NCBI GenBank assembly: GCA_902363835.1
Contig: CABJBM010000018.1
Span: forward strand, 1-64,000
Direction: 5' to 3'
Length of the DNA: 64,000 bases
Origin: Lachnospiraceae bacterium
Lineage (GTDB): Bacteria > Bacillota > Clostridia > Lachnospirales > Lachnospiraceae
The number at the start of each line of letters is the position of its first letter. Positions within the stretch are counted from its first letter, which is position 1. A program made the translations under genes and the position numbers. Shown here piece by piece: positions 7,605 to 15,553 of the stretch. Below the pieces are notes generated by a model that saw only the letters and a program-made list of their open reading frames with translations, did not search any database and was not told the origin of the DNA.

Positions 7605-8366
7605 TTATATAAATGTAACGTTTTCCGGATAAGTAAAGCATTCCTGGTCATCCATTTTATCACTGATTACGCTGGTAAAGGCAGAGGTTTCAGCCAGTTT
7701 CAAATAATTCCTTCTCCCGATTTTGCTGTGATCCACCAGAAGATAGGATTCATATGCATTTTCCAAAGCAATCCGTTTCATGAGAAGACTCTCCATCTCC
7801 GTCGTGTATACCATTCCCTGGGCAAAATCCACACCAGAGCATCCCAGAAATGCCTTATTAAAATAAAACTGCTTTAACACATCCTGAGCAACAGGGCCTA
7901 CGTTCATGCTGTAATACGCGCGGTGCTGTCCGCCTATTACGAATATCTCCGCAACCGGATTGTGAAGGCCGCTGATCAGCAATTCATTGTATGTCACTAT
8001 TTTGATTTTTCTTTTCTCAAGTATCCGCATGAGAGGAACCATGGAAGTACCTGCATCCAGGAATACACTGTCCTCATCCCGGACAAATTGGGCTGCAAAT
8101 TCGGCAATCCGTTCTTTTTCCTTTTTATGAAGCATTTTCTTTTCTTTCATTGTAAGCTCTGCTCCATCCGGCGCCATTTCCTGGTCCGTATCCAAAGTGG
8201 CTCCGCCCAGGACCCGCTTCAGCTTTCCCTCTGCTTCCAGCTTTTCAAAATCACGGCGGGCGGTTATTTCTGATATTTTCAATTCTTTTGCTATCTCTTT
8301 TAAATTAATAATGCCTTTTTCATTTAACTGCTGCATAATATATCGTTTACGTTCTATTGCAATCAC
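7605..8366 (-). CDS. DeoR-family transcriptional regulator
   Basis: Encodes 253 residues, the standard DeoR length. The N-terminal winged helix-turn-helix reads NLKEIAKELKISEITARRDF, followed by LEAEGKLKRVLGGA, the classic DeoR signature. The C-terminal part is the sugar-phosphate isomerase-like effector domain (DEDSVFLDAGTSM, HSKIGRRNYLK). It probably senses a phosphorylated sugar. The start is taken as GTG at 8366, 8 bases after AGGAGG; the next upstream GTG overlaps that ribosome-binding site. It lies between the two operons it most likely controls, with its own promoter region and terminators on both sides. Confidence 0.9.
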   Translation of the reverse strand: MIAIERKRYIMQQLNEKGIINLKEIAKELKISEITARRDFEKLEAEGKLKRVLGGATLDTDQEMAPDGAELTMKEKKMLHKKEKERIAEFAAQFVRDEDSVFLDAGTSMVPLMRILEKRKIKIVTYNELLISGLHNPVAEIFVIGGQHRAYYSMNVGPVAQDVLKQFYFNKAFLGCSGVDFAQGMVYTTEMESLLMKRIALENAYESYLLVDHSKIGRRNYLKLAETSAFTSVISDKMDDQECFTYPENVTFI

Positions 8367-8393
8367 ATGTAACACCTCCTGATATCTTAATCC

Positions 8394-8425
8394 ATTTTTA
8401 ATATTTTATCATAAAATATCTTTTT
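8394..8425 (-). promoter_or_regulatory. Palindromic probable operator upstream of the DeoR gene
   Basis: A perfect palindrome ATATTTTAT-C-ATAAAATAT (8401-8419) lies about 35 bases before the GTG start. It contains the unit GATAAAATAT found in the other two promoters, which suggests autoregulation. Confidence 0.55.
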
Positions 8426-8488
8426 TGAACATGTTTTCTGGAATGTTTTTAAGTTTTCTAACAAAAAGTTTCAAAACTTAACGATAAA

Positions 8489-8521
8489 ACAGGAAGGACC
8501 GCAAATCCCGATCCTTCCTGT
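8489..8521 (-). terminator. Terminator of the glycyl-radical enzyme operon
   Basis: ACAGGAAGGA / TCCTTCCTGT, a 10-base-pair stem followed on the minus strand by TTTTAT, 10 bases after the activase stop. Confidence 0.82.
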
Positions 8522-8531
8522 CCGATCATAT

Positions 8532-9434
8532 CTATGCTCCGATTTTAGATTCCAGTCCAAGCTCCAGTGCATATTGATGATACTCTTCCAAGTCTTCTTC
8601 ATAAAGCATCTTTTCAGCCATTAAACAGATTCTTCCCATTTTTTCATATTTCGCTTTTCCAAGGGTATGATAAGGAAGAAGGTTTACTTTTCTTACCCCT
8701 AATTGGTGTAAATACCGTAAGGTCTTTTTTATCAGCTCTGAATCAAAGTTAAAGCCTGGGATAATGGGCATTCGCACATTGACCTTTTCCCAATCCTTTT
8801 CTATGAGATATTTTAAGTTTTCTTTTATCTGCTTCCCGTTTCCTCCTGTGACCTGTTTTAATATCTCATCATCCAGGTGTTTGAAATCATACAGGAAATG
8901 ATCAATATACGGCTCAGCAGCTTTTAAAGTCTTTAATGAATAATTTCCCGTGGTTTCCACTGCCGTGTTCAATCCTCTTTCCCGGCTGGCCTTAAGGATC
9001 GCAAGGAGTCCCTCCAGCCGCACAAAAGGTTCTCCGCCGCTGACCGTGATCCCTCCGCCTTCAGAATTATCATAATAATCTTTATCCTTCATCACTTCGT
9101 CCATAATGAAATCCAACTCCATCTCTTTTCCATGGAATTCAATGGCATCATACAGACAATTTTTTTCACAAGCCAGACAATCCGTACACAAATTTCTGTC
9201 ATAATGGAACTTTCCGTTTTCATCAAAGGAAATGGCCTTGCTTTCGCAGCTTTTTTCACATGTACGGCAGCCTGTACACTTTGTCTCATTGTACATCAGT
9301 TCCGGATAAAGGGTTTGGGTTTCAGGGTTGGCGCACCACGGGCAATACATGGAACAGCCCTTTAAAAAAACAGTGGTGCGGATTCCCGGCCCGTCGTGAG
9401 TCGCAAAGCGTTCAATATGGGTCACCTTAATCAT
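8532..9434 (-). CDS. Glycyl-radical enzyme activating enzyme (radical SAM)
   Basis: Encodes 300 residues. The radical SAM cluster motif is GCSMYCPWC (Cys 27, 31, 34), preceded by THDGPGIRTTVFLKG, the signature of PFL-activase-like proteins. Two ferredoxin-type 4Fe-4S motifs follow (CTGCRTCEKSC and CTDCLACEKNC), an insert found in activases of dehydratase-type glycyl-radical enzymes but not in PFL activase itself. GGGITVSGGEP is the SAM-binding GGE motif. It installs the glycyl radical on the upstream gene's product. The ATG overlaps the end of that gene by 8 bases, so the two are translationally coupled. Confidence 0.93.
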   Translation of the reverse strand: MIKVTHIERFATHDGPGIRTTVFLKGCSMYCPWCANPETQTLYPELMYNETKCTGCRTCEKSCESKAISFDENGKFHYDRNLCTDCLACEKNCLYDAIEFHGKEMELDFIMDEVMKDKDYYDNSEGGGITVSGGEPFVRLEGLLAILKASRERGLNTAVETTGNYSLKTLKAAEPYIDHFLYDFKHLDDEILKQVTGGNGKQIKENLKYLIEKDWEKVNVRMPIIPGFNFDSELIKKTLRYLHQLGVRKVNLLPYHTLGKAKYEKMGRICLMAEKMLYEEDLEEYHQYALELGLESKIGA

Positions 9435-11697
9435 ACAAAGCCCTGCTCAGCAATTCTTCCTGGATATCCTTTGTCAGATTCACAAAAACAGCGCTGTAAC
9501 CGGCCACCCGCACAATCAAATCCGGATAATTCTGAGGATTTTTCTGAGCGTCCTCAAGAACGCCGTGATCCACAACGGTTACCATGAGCTGGCAGCCTCC
9601 TTTCTTAAAATATGTATCAAGCAGCATCCTTATTTTTTTTCTGTCTTTATTAAACATCCTGGGGGTAAATTTCATATTCTGAACGCTCCCGCCGTGATAC
9701 TTTGCATTGAATTTGGCCAGAGAATTCAGGCAGGCAGTAGGTCCGTTCTTTGCAGCTCCCCCCTGGGGATTGTTGGCCGGATTCAAGTAAACTCCCGTCT
9801 TCCTTCCATCCAGGCTGGCAAAGGTCTGATGCCCCCAGTCCGTATTGGTCTGGTTATTTGAAATGACGATGAGGAAATAACCCAGGCCATAGTCAATGCC
9901 CCGCTGGCGAACGCCTTTTGCCACAAATTCAAACAAGTCATTTGCCAGCTCGTCGCATTCTGTTTTATCATTTCCATATTTATCCTGATCCAGCAAATCC
10001 TTTTGGATTCGCTCATAACCTTCAAAATTGGCAAGCTGTGCCTGGTGCAGCTCATTGAGGCTGTATTTTCCTTCCATGTATACCAGCTTTTTAATTGCCC
10101 AGAGCGCATCACTGGAATTGATATTTCCATATGTTTCATTGGTTCCGCCAAGAATTTCCACTCCGCCGTCCAGCACTGCCTTTCCTCTGTTGATGCAATC
10201 ATCCATTAAAACAGAAGTGAACAGAAAGGAGACCTTTTCATTCATAATTTCATAAGAACGGCATTGGGCCTGTATGCTTAGATCAAAGTAATAATCCAGC
10301 AGTTCCTTGTATTTCCCATACAGCTCATCAAAGGTTTTGAATTGGGAACAGGCGGGAATCTCTACCGGTCCGCATTTCCTCTTTCCATCCATGGGATCTG
10401 TTCCTCCGTTTAAAGTGATGTTCAGAATTTTCAAAAGGTTCAGCAGGATATTGGGCGTTCCAACGCTCTTTCCCTGAATAACGAATTCACCACAGCCAAA
10501 AGGCACATACTGTTCTGCAATTTCCCGTTCCACGCCCATGGAATACATAACTGCTGGAATATTTACATCATCGTTGTATAAGGTGGGATATGTGGCTCCG
10601 CTTCCGATGCAGTCATAAGCCATTGTCATAATATCTTCCGGAGTATCCTTGCAAAAACGCAAGGTAAACTGAGGCTCCACATAACGGGTATCCTTGCATA
10701 CTCTCATGCAGATACGGGCAAAGGTGTCCGCTTCCTCAGGATGCTCCCGCCCTGCACCGCCTACAATAATCCGTCCATTAACCGTGGTCCGTCTGTTTTC
10801 AATCATTTTCCATAAGGATTTCAAGTACCGGTAAGCTTCCTCCTCATTAAGAATTCCCTCATCCAAATCATACTGCAAAAACGGGCCCAATACGTCATCC
10901 AGCCGCCCATAGTTAATGACTCCTGCACAAAGAGCATAAATCCAGAAGAGCTGCAAAGCCTGATGAAAGGTAGAAGGTCTGTTCTTTTTAATATAATGCA
11001 AGTCAGCTTCCATCAATTCCAGATCCTTTAAGCGGGCAGCTTCCGCTCCGTGCACGGCCGCTCTCACCAGTTCAATCTGCCTGTCAATGACAGACTGCAA
11101 AAGGCAGATGCTTTCATAACTGCATTCCAGAAATTCATTCTGCTCTTTAAAACGGATCAGCTCCTTCAAACCTTCCAGGCCATATTCCATCAGCTTTTTA
11201 TAGTTCAGCATCATCCCTGACAATCTGGCTGTTGCCATCAGGGGGTAGGAACAGTCAATGAATCTTCCAACCGTATTCTCTGTCAGCACATCCTGGCAGT
11301 AAATTGCTTTTGTATCATGATCCTGCCAGTAATCATAAAGAGCATCCACTCTTTCTCTTTCTTCTTCCGTTGATAAGAGTTCTTTAAATGCCCTCAGTTT
11401 ATGAAATACACAGTAATGGCCCACACCGCCAATACTTGTCACGCTGCCAAAGCCTATGGGAAGAAAGTCAAGCCTGCCCGCCAGCAGATCATCCTGTTCC
11501 AAAGACCGGAACAGCACCGGGAAAATGGTTTTTAAGCAGTTAATTTCTCTTCTTGCCTTATCCATCCCTTTGCTGTCCATATGAGCCCTTGTGTAAGCCT
11601 CCATAATAGCCAGCTGCTCCTGGGGTGTTTTTTCACAGGGAATGGGCTTCGATACCTCCACATTCTGTGCACCGTCAATGTTGATTTTCTTTTTCAC
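9427..11697 (-). CDS. Glycyl-radical enzyme, dehydratase/lyase type
   Basis: Encodes 756 residues from a GTG start at 11697, which has GGGAGG 7 bases upstream. The active-site motif PFGCGEFV puts the thiyl Cys near residue 402 and a Glu two residues later. The C-terminal glycyl loop VRVAGYSA places the radical Gly near residue 733. The C-x-E arrangement is that of C-O or C-N cleaving enzymes (glycerol dehydratase and choline lyase groups), not pyruvate formate-lyase, which has Cys-Cys. The substrate is not identifiable from sequence. In E. coli the glycyl-radical enzymes YbiW and PflD act on 1,5-anhydrohexitol-6-phosphates, so a PTS-derived sugar phosphate is a reasonable idea here. It is oxygen-sensitive and cytoplasmic, and co-transcribed with its activase. 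Confidence 0.88.
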   Translation of the reverse strand: MKKKINIDGAQNVEVSKPIPCEKTPQEQLAIMEAYTRAHMDSKGMDKARREINCLKTIFPVLFRSLEQDDLLAGRLDFLPIGFGSVTSIGGVGHYCVFHKLRAFKELLSTEEERERVDALYDYWQDHDTKAIYCQDVLTENTVGRFIDCSYPLMATARLSGMMLNYKKLMEYGLEGLKELIRFKEQNEFLECSYESICLLQSVIDRQIELVRAAVHGAEAARLKDLELMEADLHYIKKNRPSTFHQALQLFWIYALCAGVINYGRLDDVLGPFLQYDLDEGILNEEEAYRYLKSLWKMIENRRTTVNGRIIVGGAGREHPEEADTFARICMRVCKDTRYVEPQFTLRFCKDTPEDIMTMAYDCIGSGATYPTLYNDDVNIPAVMYSMGVEREIAEQYVPFGCGEFVIQGKSVGTPNILLNLLKILNITLNGGTDPMDGKRKCGPVEIPACSQFKTFDELYGKYKELLDYYFDLSIQAQCRSYEIMNEKVSFLFTSVLMDDCINRGKAVLDGGVEILGGTNETYGNINSSDALWAIKKLVYMEGKYSLNELHQAQLANFEGYERIQKDLLDQDKYGNDKTECDELANDLFEFVAKGVRQRGIDYGLGYFLIVISNNQTNTDWGHQTFASLDGRKTGVYLNPANNPQGGAAKNGPTACLNSLAKFNAKYHGGSVQNMKFTPRMFNKDRKKIRMLLDTYFKKGGCQLMVTVVDHGVLEDAQKNPQNYPDLIVRVAGYSAVFVNLTKDIQEELLSRALYD

Positions 11698-11758
11698 TCC
11701 AGCGCCTCCCTTTTCACTTGATATGTTCTTGAAACTGTTGTTCCTGTTCCATGGTTTA

Positions 11759-11815
11759 AATATAGCATCCTGTTTTTTCAAAGTCAATCATATTTTATCA
11801 TATTTTATCTTTTTC
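11759..11815 (-). promoter_or_regulatory. Promoter and GATAAAA repeats of the glycyl-radical enzyme operon
   Basis: Minus strand: TTGACT (11782-11787), 17-base spacer, TATATT (11759-11764). Directly upstream of the -35 box are two identical units GATAAAATAT at a 10-base period, followed by GATTGACT. The layout matches the nanE promoter, where the last unit also merges into the -35 box as GATTGAGA. Confidence 0.65.
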
Positions 11816-11895
11816 TTTCTTGCAGTATAATTGATTTTGGATAACCCCTGACAAACACCGCTTGCAGCAGACCTAAAACTCTTCCCCCAATAAAA

Positions 11896-11923
11896 TAACC
11901 CCGCAACATCAGTCACGGGGCTA
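11896..11923 (-). terminator. Terminator of the small Cys-rich protein gene
   Basis: TAACCCCG / CGGGGCTA stem (8 pairs with one G-T wobble), followed on the minus strand by TTATTTTATT. It lies about 155 bases after the stop codon of the gene at 12078-12278. Confidence 0.6.
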
Positions 11924-12077
11924 TCTTATCATTAAAACTTTTATGGCTTTATTCTATTTTTCTATCATCAATTACATAAAAACGTACATATTTGTTAAGA
12001 TGGTATTCCAATGCCTATTGCGGCTCCACATTCCCTGGCGGAAGCCTGATCTCTATAAAAGATCATTCCTTACTGCA

Positions 12078-12278
12078 TTAACTGCATCCGCAGTCATCAT
12101 CATTACGCCAGCGGGCAGCGCTGTTGCAGCCATCCCTAAAACCTGCGCAGTATGCTTCTCTTCTCTCTTTTTCACATTCGTCCTTCTCTTCTTCACAATT
12201 ACATCTATTATTACATCCGCAATTATTGTTGCAATTACGTCTGCAGTTGTTATTACCGCCGCCCCAAAAACAACTCAT
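12078..12278 (-). CDS. Small Cys/Asn-rich protein, spore-coat-like
   Basis: Encodes 66 residues, extremely rich in Cys and Asn in the first half (NNNCRRNCNNNCGCNN). A short charged stretch and an AYCAGFRDGCNSA segment follow, and it ends CGCS. Small proteins of this composition are common in spore-forming Lachnospiraceae and are usually guessed to be coat or metal-binding proteins; no function is established. AGAGGTG lies 6 bases before the ATG. The gene is monocistronic with its own hairpin terminator. Composition differs strongly from its neighbours, but the start, ribosome-binding site and terminator argue that it is real. Confidence 0.65.
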   Translation of the reverse strand: MSCFWGGGNNNCRRNCNNNCGCNNRCNCEEEKDECEKERREAYCAGFRDGCNSAARWRNDDDCGCS

Positions 12279-12328
12279 GTTGACACCTCTTTTTATTAAT
12301 TTTATAATTTATTATATGGGACCAGTAG

Positions 12329-12672
12329 AAAAGATGTGAATACCGTGAAAGACAGGTCTCACCAGTCGCCAATCGAACGTCAACCTTTGTACCAGATGAG
12401 ACAGATTATAATACCTTGGATTAGCCTGGGTGGTATTACATTTATTCAACAGCTCATGCTCCGTCAAGTAACCTCAGTCGCGTTTTATTAAGAGTTGAAA
12501 ACATTTATGTTAATGGTAATTGGTACACAACACAAAAGGCTCATTGCAGATCAACCAGGTTTTACGGACTGTTCCTTTACAAGTATTCGTTACATGTAGC
12601 TTTCGATTTGTGGGCTCTGCATACACCCCACCTCTGGAATTATCAGGAAAACGGGCATATTATAAGTACTGA
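12329..12672 (+). pseudogene. Decayed gene for an unrecognised beta-rich protein
   Basis: The plus strand reads through a frame giving TSTFVPDETDYNTLD, then an in-frame TAG, then PGWYYIYSTAHAPSSNL and RVENIYVNGNWYTTQ. It continues after a frameshift as VFVTCSFRFVGSAYTPPLEL and ends at a TGA at 12670. The coherent protein-like sequence, broken by a stop and a frameshift, plus a strong terminator 20 bases later, indicates a real gene that has died. The family is not recognised; the composition suggests a beta-sandwich secreted or coat protein. Confidence 0.5.
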
Positions 12673-12692
12673 CGGAATAAGGAAATAAATGG

Positions 12693-12734
12693 GCCGGTCA
12701 GACAATTGTGACAAACCGTCTGACCGGCTTTCCT
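12693..12734 (+). terminator. Strong terminator after the decayed gene
   Basis: GCCGGTCAGAC / GTCTGACCGGC, a perfect 11-base-pair stem followed by TTTCCTTT. It marks the end of the former plus-strand gene. Confidence 0.85.
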
Positions 12735-12902
12735 TTATAGATATTCATTCAATGGTTCTGGATAAGACAGCATCAACTGGCTGAGTACCAAGTCTCAATT
12801 CCAATACCGCTGCGTCCATTTCTTTTTAACATTTCATCACTCATAATATGATTTCTTTCTACAGGTGTCATTTTAATTCCCTTATTTCTCAAATATAGTT
12901 AA

Positions 12903-13775
12903 TTATGATACTATTCGACTTAGTGTATATAGATTAACTACAGTTACTCCAGTATTAATAAATTCTGGACCTGTATCAAATCCCCTTAATACAGCAACTG
13001 CCATGGCCATACCCAAATAGCCCATTGTAAATGGATTTTGTACCAATACAGCTTGTATAGTATTATCTCTTATCATTTCCTGAATTATCTCTGTGATATC
13101 AAATCCAATACCGGTAATGTTTATATCACTTTCTCTCAAAGCGTACCCCAGCCCTAACGTAGATCCTTCATTCGTTGAAAAAACACCAACGAGATCGGGA
13201 TTTTCTCTTATATATTTTTCCGTTGCTTGTTTTGCTAACTCCGGGTCACCATTCGTGTATATTGTTTCTAATATTTGATATCTGGCAAACGGTTTAAAAT
13301 AATCGCGAAATCCCAATTCCCGATTTACAGTCGTTCTGCTTTCAGGAGTTACCCCAATGATTCCTATTGAACCATATGTGACACCAATCTCCTCTAATTC
13401 GTAAAACATATTTTCTCCAGCTATCTTACCAGCTGTATAATTATCTGTAGCTAAGGTTATGACTGCTTCTTCAAACGCTGGTGAATCAACATAAATGATT
13501 TTTACACCCTTTGCTTTCGCTTCTTCAACTGCTGCTGAAATCATTAAAGGATCACTCGCCGCTAACATTATTGCATCTGCTTCCGCTGCTACGGCATTAT
13601 TAAATATTTGAATTTGTTCATTTACATCTCTCGTTAAGGGGGCGTCCCATTCATATGTAACACCTAACATAGAAGCCATTTCTCTAGCACCATTATCCAT
13701 AATACTCCAAAATTGATCACTTTTATCCATGGTTATTAAATAAATTTTATAATTCCCATTTACGATATGGTTCAT
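12903..13775 (-). CDS. Orphan periplasmic-binding-type sugar-binding protein
   Basis: Encodes about 290 residues of a ribose/galactose-binding-type (RbsB-like) domain: YKIYLITMDKSDQFW at the N-terminus, ASDPLMISAAVEEAKAKGVK in the middle, and the ligand-loop segments VFSTNEGSTLGLG and GIGFDITE. These proteins normally feed an ABC sugar importer or a chemoreceptor. Here no signal peptide or lipobox is present and no permease or ATPase is nearby. An upstream in-frame extension to a GTG at 13832 also lacks a signal sequence. The start at 13775 follows AGGAG at a rather long spacing. The gene lies among relics, so it may itself be truncated and no longer exported, or may have become a cytoplasmic sensor. 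Confidence 0.65.
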   Translation of the reverse strand: MNHIVNGNYKIYLITMDKSDQFWSIMDNGAREMASMLGVTYEWDAPLTRDVNEQIQIFNNAVAAEADAIMLAASDPLMISAAVEEAKAKGVKIIYVDSPAFEEAVITLATDNYTAGKIAGENMFYELEEIGVTYGSIGIIGVTPESRTTVNRELGFRDYFKPFARYQILETIYTNGDPELAKQATEKYIRENPDLVGVFSTNEGSTLGLGYALRESDINITGIGFDITEIIQEMIRDNTIQAVLVQNPFTMGYLGMAMAVAVLRGFDTGPEFINTGVTVVNLYTLSRIVS

Positions 13776-13895
13776 TTCTGCAACATCTCCTATATTAATA
13801 ATCAATTTTAATGTTGGTCCAATTACATTCACACCTGGTGCTGAAATTCAGGCTTTACAACGAGTGTTCTGATATATCACCGACTTGCATAAAGA

Positions 13896-14003
13896 TTATA
13901 TACTGTTATTCACATAATTATTGGCTGTAACAGCGGAATATTTATCCAGGTAAATAAAATATCTGCAATCTATTCCTGTATCTACAATTCCTGTTAATAC
14001 TCC
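13896..14003 (-). pseudogene. Fragment of a subtilisin-like protease gene
   Basis: A 35-codon open stretch on the minus strand begins GVLTGIVDTGIDCRY. The motif G-I-V-D-T-G-I-D is the catalytic-Asp signature of S8 (subtilase) proteases. A TAA precedes it directly, the frame ends at 13896, and no His or Ser motif is seen nearby. It is a short relic. Confidence 0.5.
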
Positions 14004-14172
14004 TTATCCCTCAGGCTATAATTTGGAACACTTCTAAACTTGAAATAAAATTCGAATCTATAGCAGAAGGCGTTTTCATACTCATATAACCGGCATAACT
14101 TACAGATTTGGAAGAATACAAGTATATTCAATTATATGCGAGGGGGATTCGTAATATCACTTCATTAAATTG

Positions 14173-14370
14173 CTACTTAGCGGACACCCAATTTTGTGCC
14201 TCACCTGGCGTTCCATCACTGTTCCATTTTGTGTAAACGTATGGATCACTGTCAGTGGTTCCGTTTTCAGTAAAGTTATGTGTGACGCCATTATAGGTGT
14301 ATGGACCGGTTATCATTTTCAGGGTATTGGTGTTAAAATAGTAGACATTGTCATTAATTCTCGAACATAT
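14173..14370 (-). pseudogene. C-terminal fragment of a cell-wall/glucan-binding repeat protein
   Basis: The minus strand encodes DNVYYFNTNTLKMITG, then PYTYNGVTHNFTENG, then YTKWNSDGTPGE, ending in a TAG at 14173-14175. The YYF-(n)-G and Y-(n)-G pattern is that of choline/glucan-binding (CW-binding) repeats. No start codon or upstream domain is present, so only the 3' end of a secreted-protein gene remains. Confidence 0.6.
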
Positions 14371-14372
14371 GT

Positions 14373-14401
14373 TTGATTTTTGTTTCTGAATATGTTATAC
14401 T
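14373..14401 (+). promoter_or_regulatory. Promoter of the zinc-ribbon protein gene
   Basis: TTGATT (14373-14378), 17-base spacer, TATACT (14396-14401), 31 bases before the ATG at 14433. Confidence 0.7.
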
Positions 14402-14432
14402 ATTTTTGAAAAGAGACCAAGGAGTAATTACT

Positions 14433-14648
14433 ATGGAAAAACGATTAAAAAATGATGAATGTTTCATTTTTATTGAATCCGGATTAAACGCTTTAGAAAA
14501 AATAGGCTGGTATGGCGAAACAAAATTTATATGCCCTGTATGTGGTTATGATAATGCCAATGCCAAGAGAATTAAAACGCCTAATAATATTCGTAATAAG
14601 TCGACCTGGCTATATTGCGAAGAATGTGGAATGCTTGTCCATGGATAA
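14433..14648 (+). CDS. Small zinc-ribbon-like protein of unknown function
   Basis: Encodes 71 residues. Two Cys pairs, CPVCG and CEECG, are separated by about 27 residues, the spacing of a treble-clef or zinc-ribbon fold. The N-terminal part is acidic and helical. AAGGAG lies 8 bases before the ATG; an in-frame ATG 60 bases upstream overlaps the promoter and was not used. Promoter, ribosome-binding site and terminator are all present, so this is a complete single-gene unit. I do not recognise a specific function; such proteins can bind nucleic acid or act as small adaptors. Confidence 0.7.
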   Translation: MEKRLKNDECFIFIESGLNALEKIGWYGETKFICPVCGYDNANAKRIKTPNNIRNKSTWLYCEECGMLVHG

Positions 14649-14654
14649 AATATT

Positions 14655-14689
14655 AGAGGTAAAGACATGAATGTCCCTACCTCTTTTTT
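14655..14689 (+). terminator. Terminator of the zinc-ribbon protein gene
   Basis: AGAGGTA / TACCTCT stem with an inner GACAT/GTC pairing, followed by TTTTTT. Confidence 0.8.
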
Positions 14690-14901
14690 ATAGAGTGACC
14701 ATTTGTATTATTAAGTTCTTTACATTTCCTGGCGATAAAACTGGCCTTATAACTATCATATCCCCGTATCGCAGCTTCCTGATCTTCATAGCAGTTCTTT
14801 GCTTACCAATGGATATCCCTCGCTAAGTTCTTAAAATGCGCTTGTATACTGGGCGTATATTACGAATCAAAATTTACTCGTTTTAGGCGCCTGCGGACAT
14901 C
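14690..14901 (-). other. Intergenic region with a possible short coding relic
   Basis: The minus strand has an open frame reading NCYEDQEAAIRGYDSYKA then SFIARKCKELNN without a credible start, and it is preceded by a stop codon. It looks protein-like but I cannot name a family. No other feature is visible. Confidence 0.25.
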
Positions 14902-14907
14902 AAAAAA

Positions 14908-14932
14908 CCCCGTAAACACCAGGTTTACGGGG
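14908..14932 (-). terminator. Terminator of infC-rpmI-rplT
   Basis: CCCCGTAAAC / GTTTACGGGG, a perfect 10-base-pair stem followed on the minus strand by TTTTTT, 13 bases after the rplT stop. Confidence 0.92.
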
Positions 14933-14945
14933 CTTGTATACTTAA

Positions 14946-15302
14946 TTAGGCAACTTTGGACTTTGCCAGCTCTGCTAATTTAGCGAAGCCTTCTGCATCA
15001 TTAACTGCCATATCAGCCAGAACTTTTCTGTTTAAATCAACTCCGGCTAACTTTAAGCCGTGCATAAATACACTGTAAGATACGCCGTTGATACGGGCTG
15101 CAGCGTTGATACGAGCGATCCATAACTGTCTGAACTGTCTCTTTCTCTCTTTTCTGCCTGCATAAGAGCTTGTTAATGCTCTCATAACTGACTGCTTTGC
15201 TACTCTATACTGTTTGGAACGAGCGCCTCTGTAGCCTTTAGCCATCTTTAACACTCTGTTATGTTTTTTCTTAGCGTTCATACCGCCTTTAATTCTTGCC
15301 AT
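14946..15302 (-). CDS. rplT: 50S ribosomal protein L20
   Basis: Encodes 118 residues, the standard L20 length. The N-terminus [16 protein letters not shown] and the motif [20 protein letters not shown] are diagnostic. L20 binds 23S rRNA early in 50S assembly and in Firmicutes also represses its own operon by binding the infC leader. It is the last gene of infC-rpmI-rplT, 29 bases after rpmI, with AAGGAGG upstream. Confidence 0.98.
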   Translation of the reverse strand: MARIKGGMNAKKKHNRVLKMAKGYRGARSKQYRVAKQSVMRALTSSYAGRKERKRQFRQLWIARINAAARINGVSYSVFMHGLKLAGVDLNRKVLADMAVNDAEGFAKLAELAKSKVA

Positions 15303-15331
15303 CGGTTTTTCCTCCTTCTTAACTTAAGATC

Positions 15332-15529
15332 CTATAAATATGGTAAAATCTTTTTCATTACTTTTGCGTTGGTTGCATCAGTAACGATATCTTTTCTAAG
15401 ATTTCTTTTTCTCTTAGTTGATTTCTTAGTTAAGATGTGAGATTTGTAAGCTTTATTTCTTACAAGCTTTCCCGTTCCTGTAACTTTAAAGCGTTTTGCA
15501 GCTGATTTGCTTGTTTTTAATTTAGGCAT
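15332..15529 (-). CDS. rpmI: 50S ribosomal protein L35
   Basis: Encodes 65 residues, highly basic, with the L35 signatures [18 protein letters not shown] and [15 protein letters not shown]. It is a structural component of the large subunit. It lies between infC (24 bases) and rplT, the invariant bacterial order. Confidence 0.98.
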   Translation of the reverse strand: MPKLKTSKSAAKRFKVTGTGKLVRNKAYKSHILTKKSTKRKRNLRKDIVTDATNAKVMKKILPYL

Positions 15530-15553
15530 TGTATTTTCCTCCTTGATAACGTT

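Larger units (their letters stand above)
13833..14432. other. Eroded intergenic stretch
   Basis: Apart from the subtilase and wall-binding fragments listed separately and the promoter at 14373-14401, I see no intact gene in this 600-base stretch. It is AT-rich with frequent stops in all frames. Confidence 0.6.
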
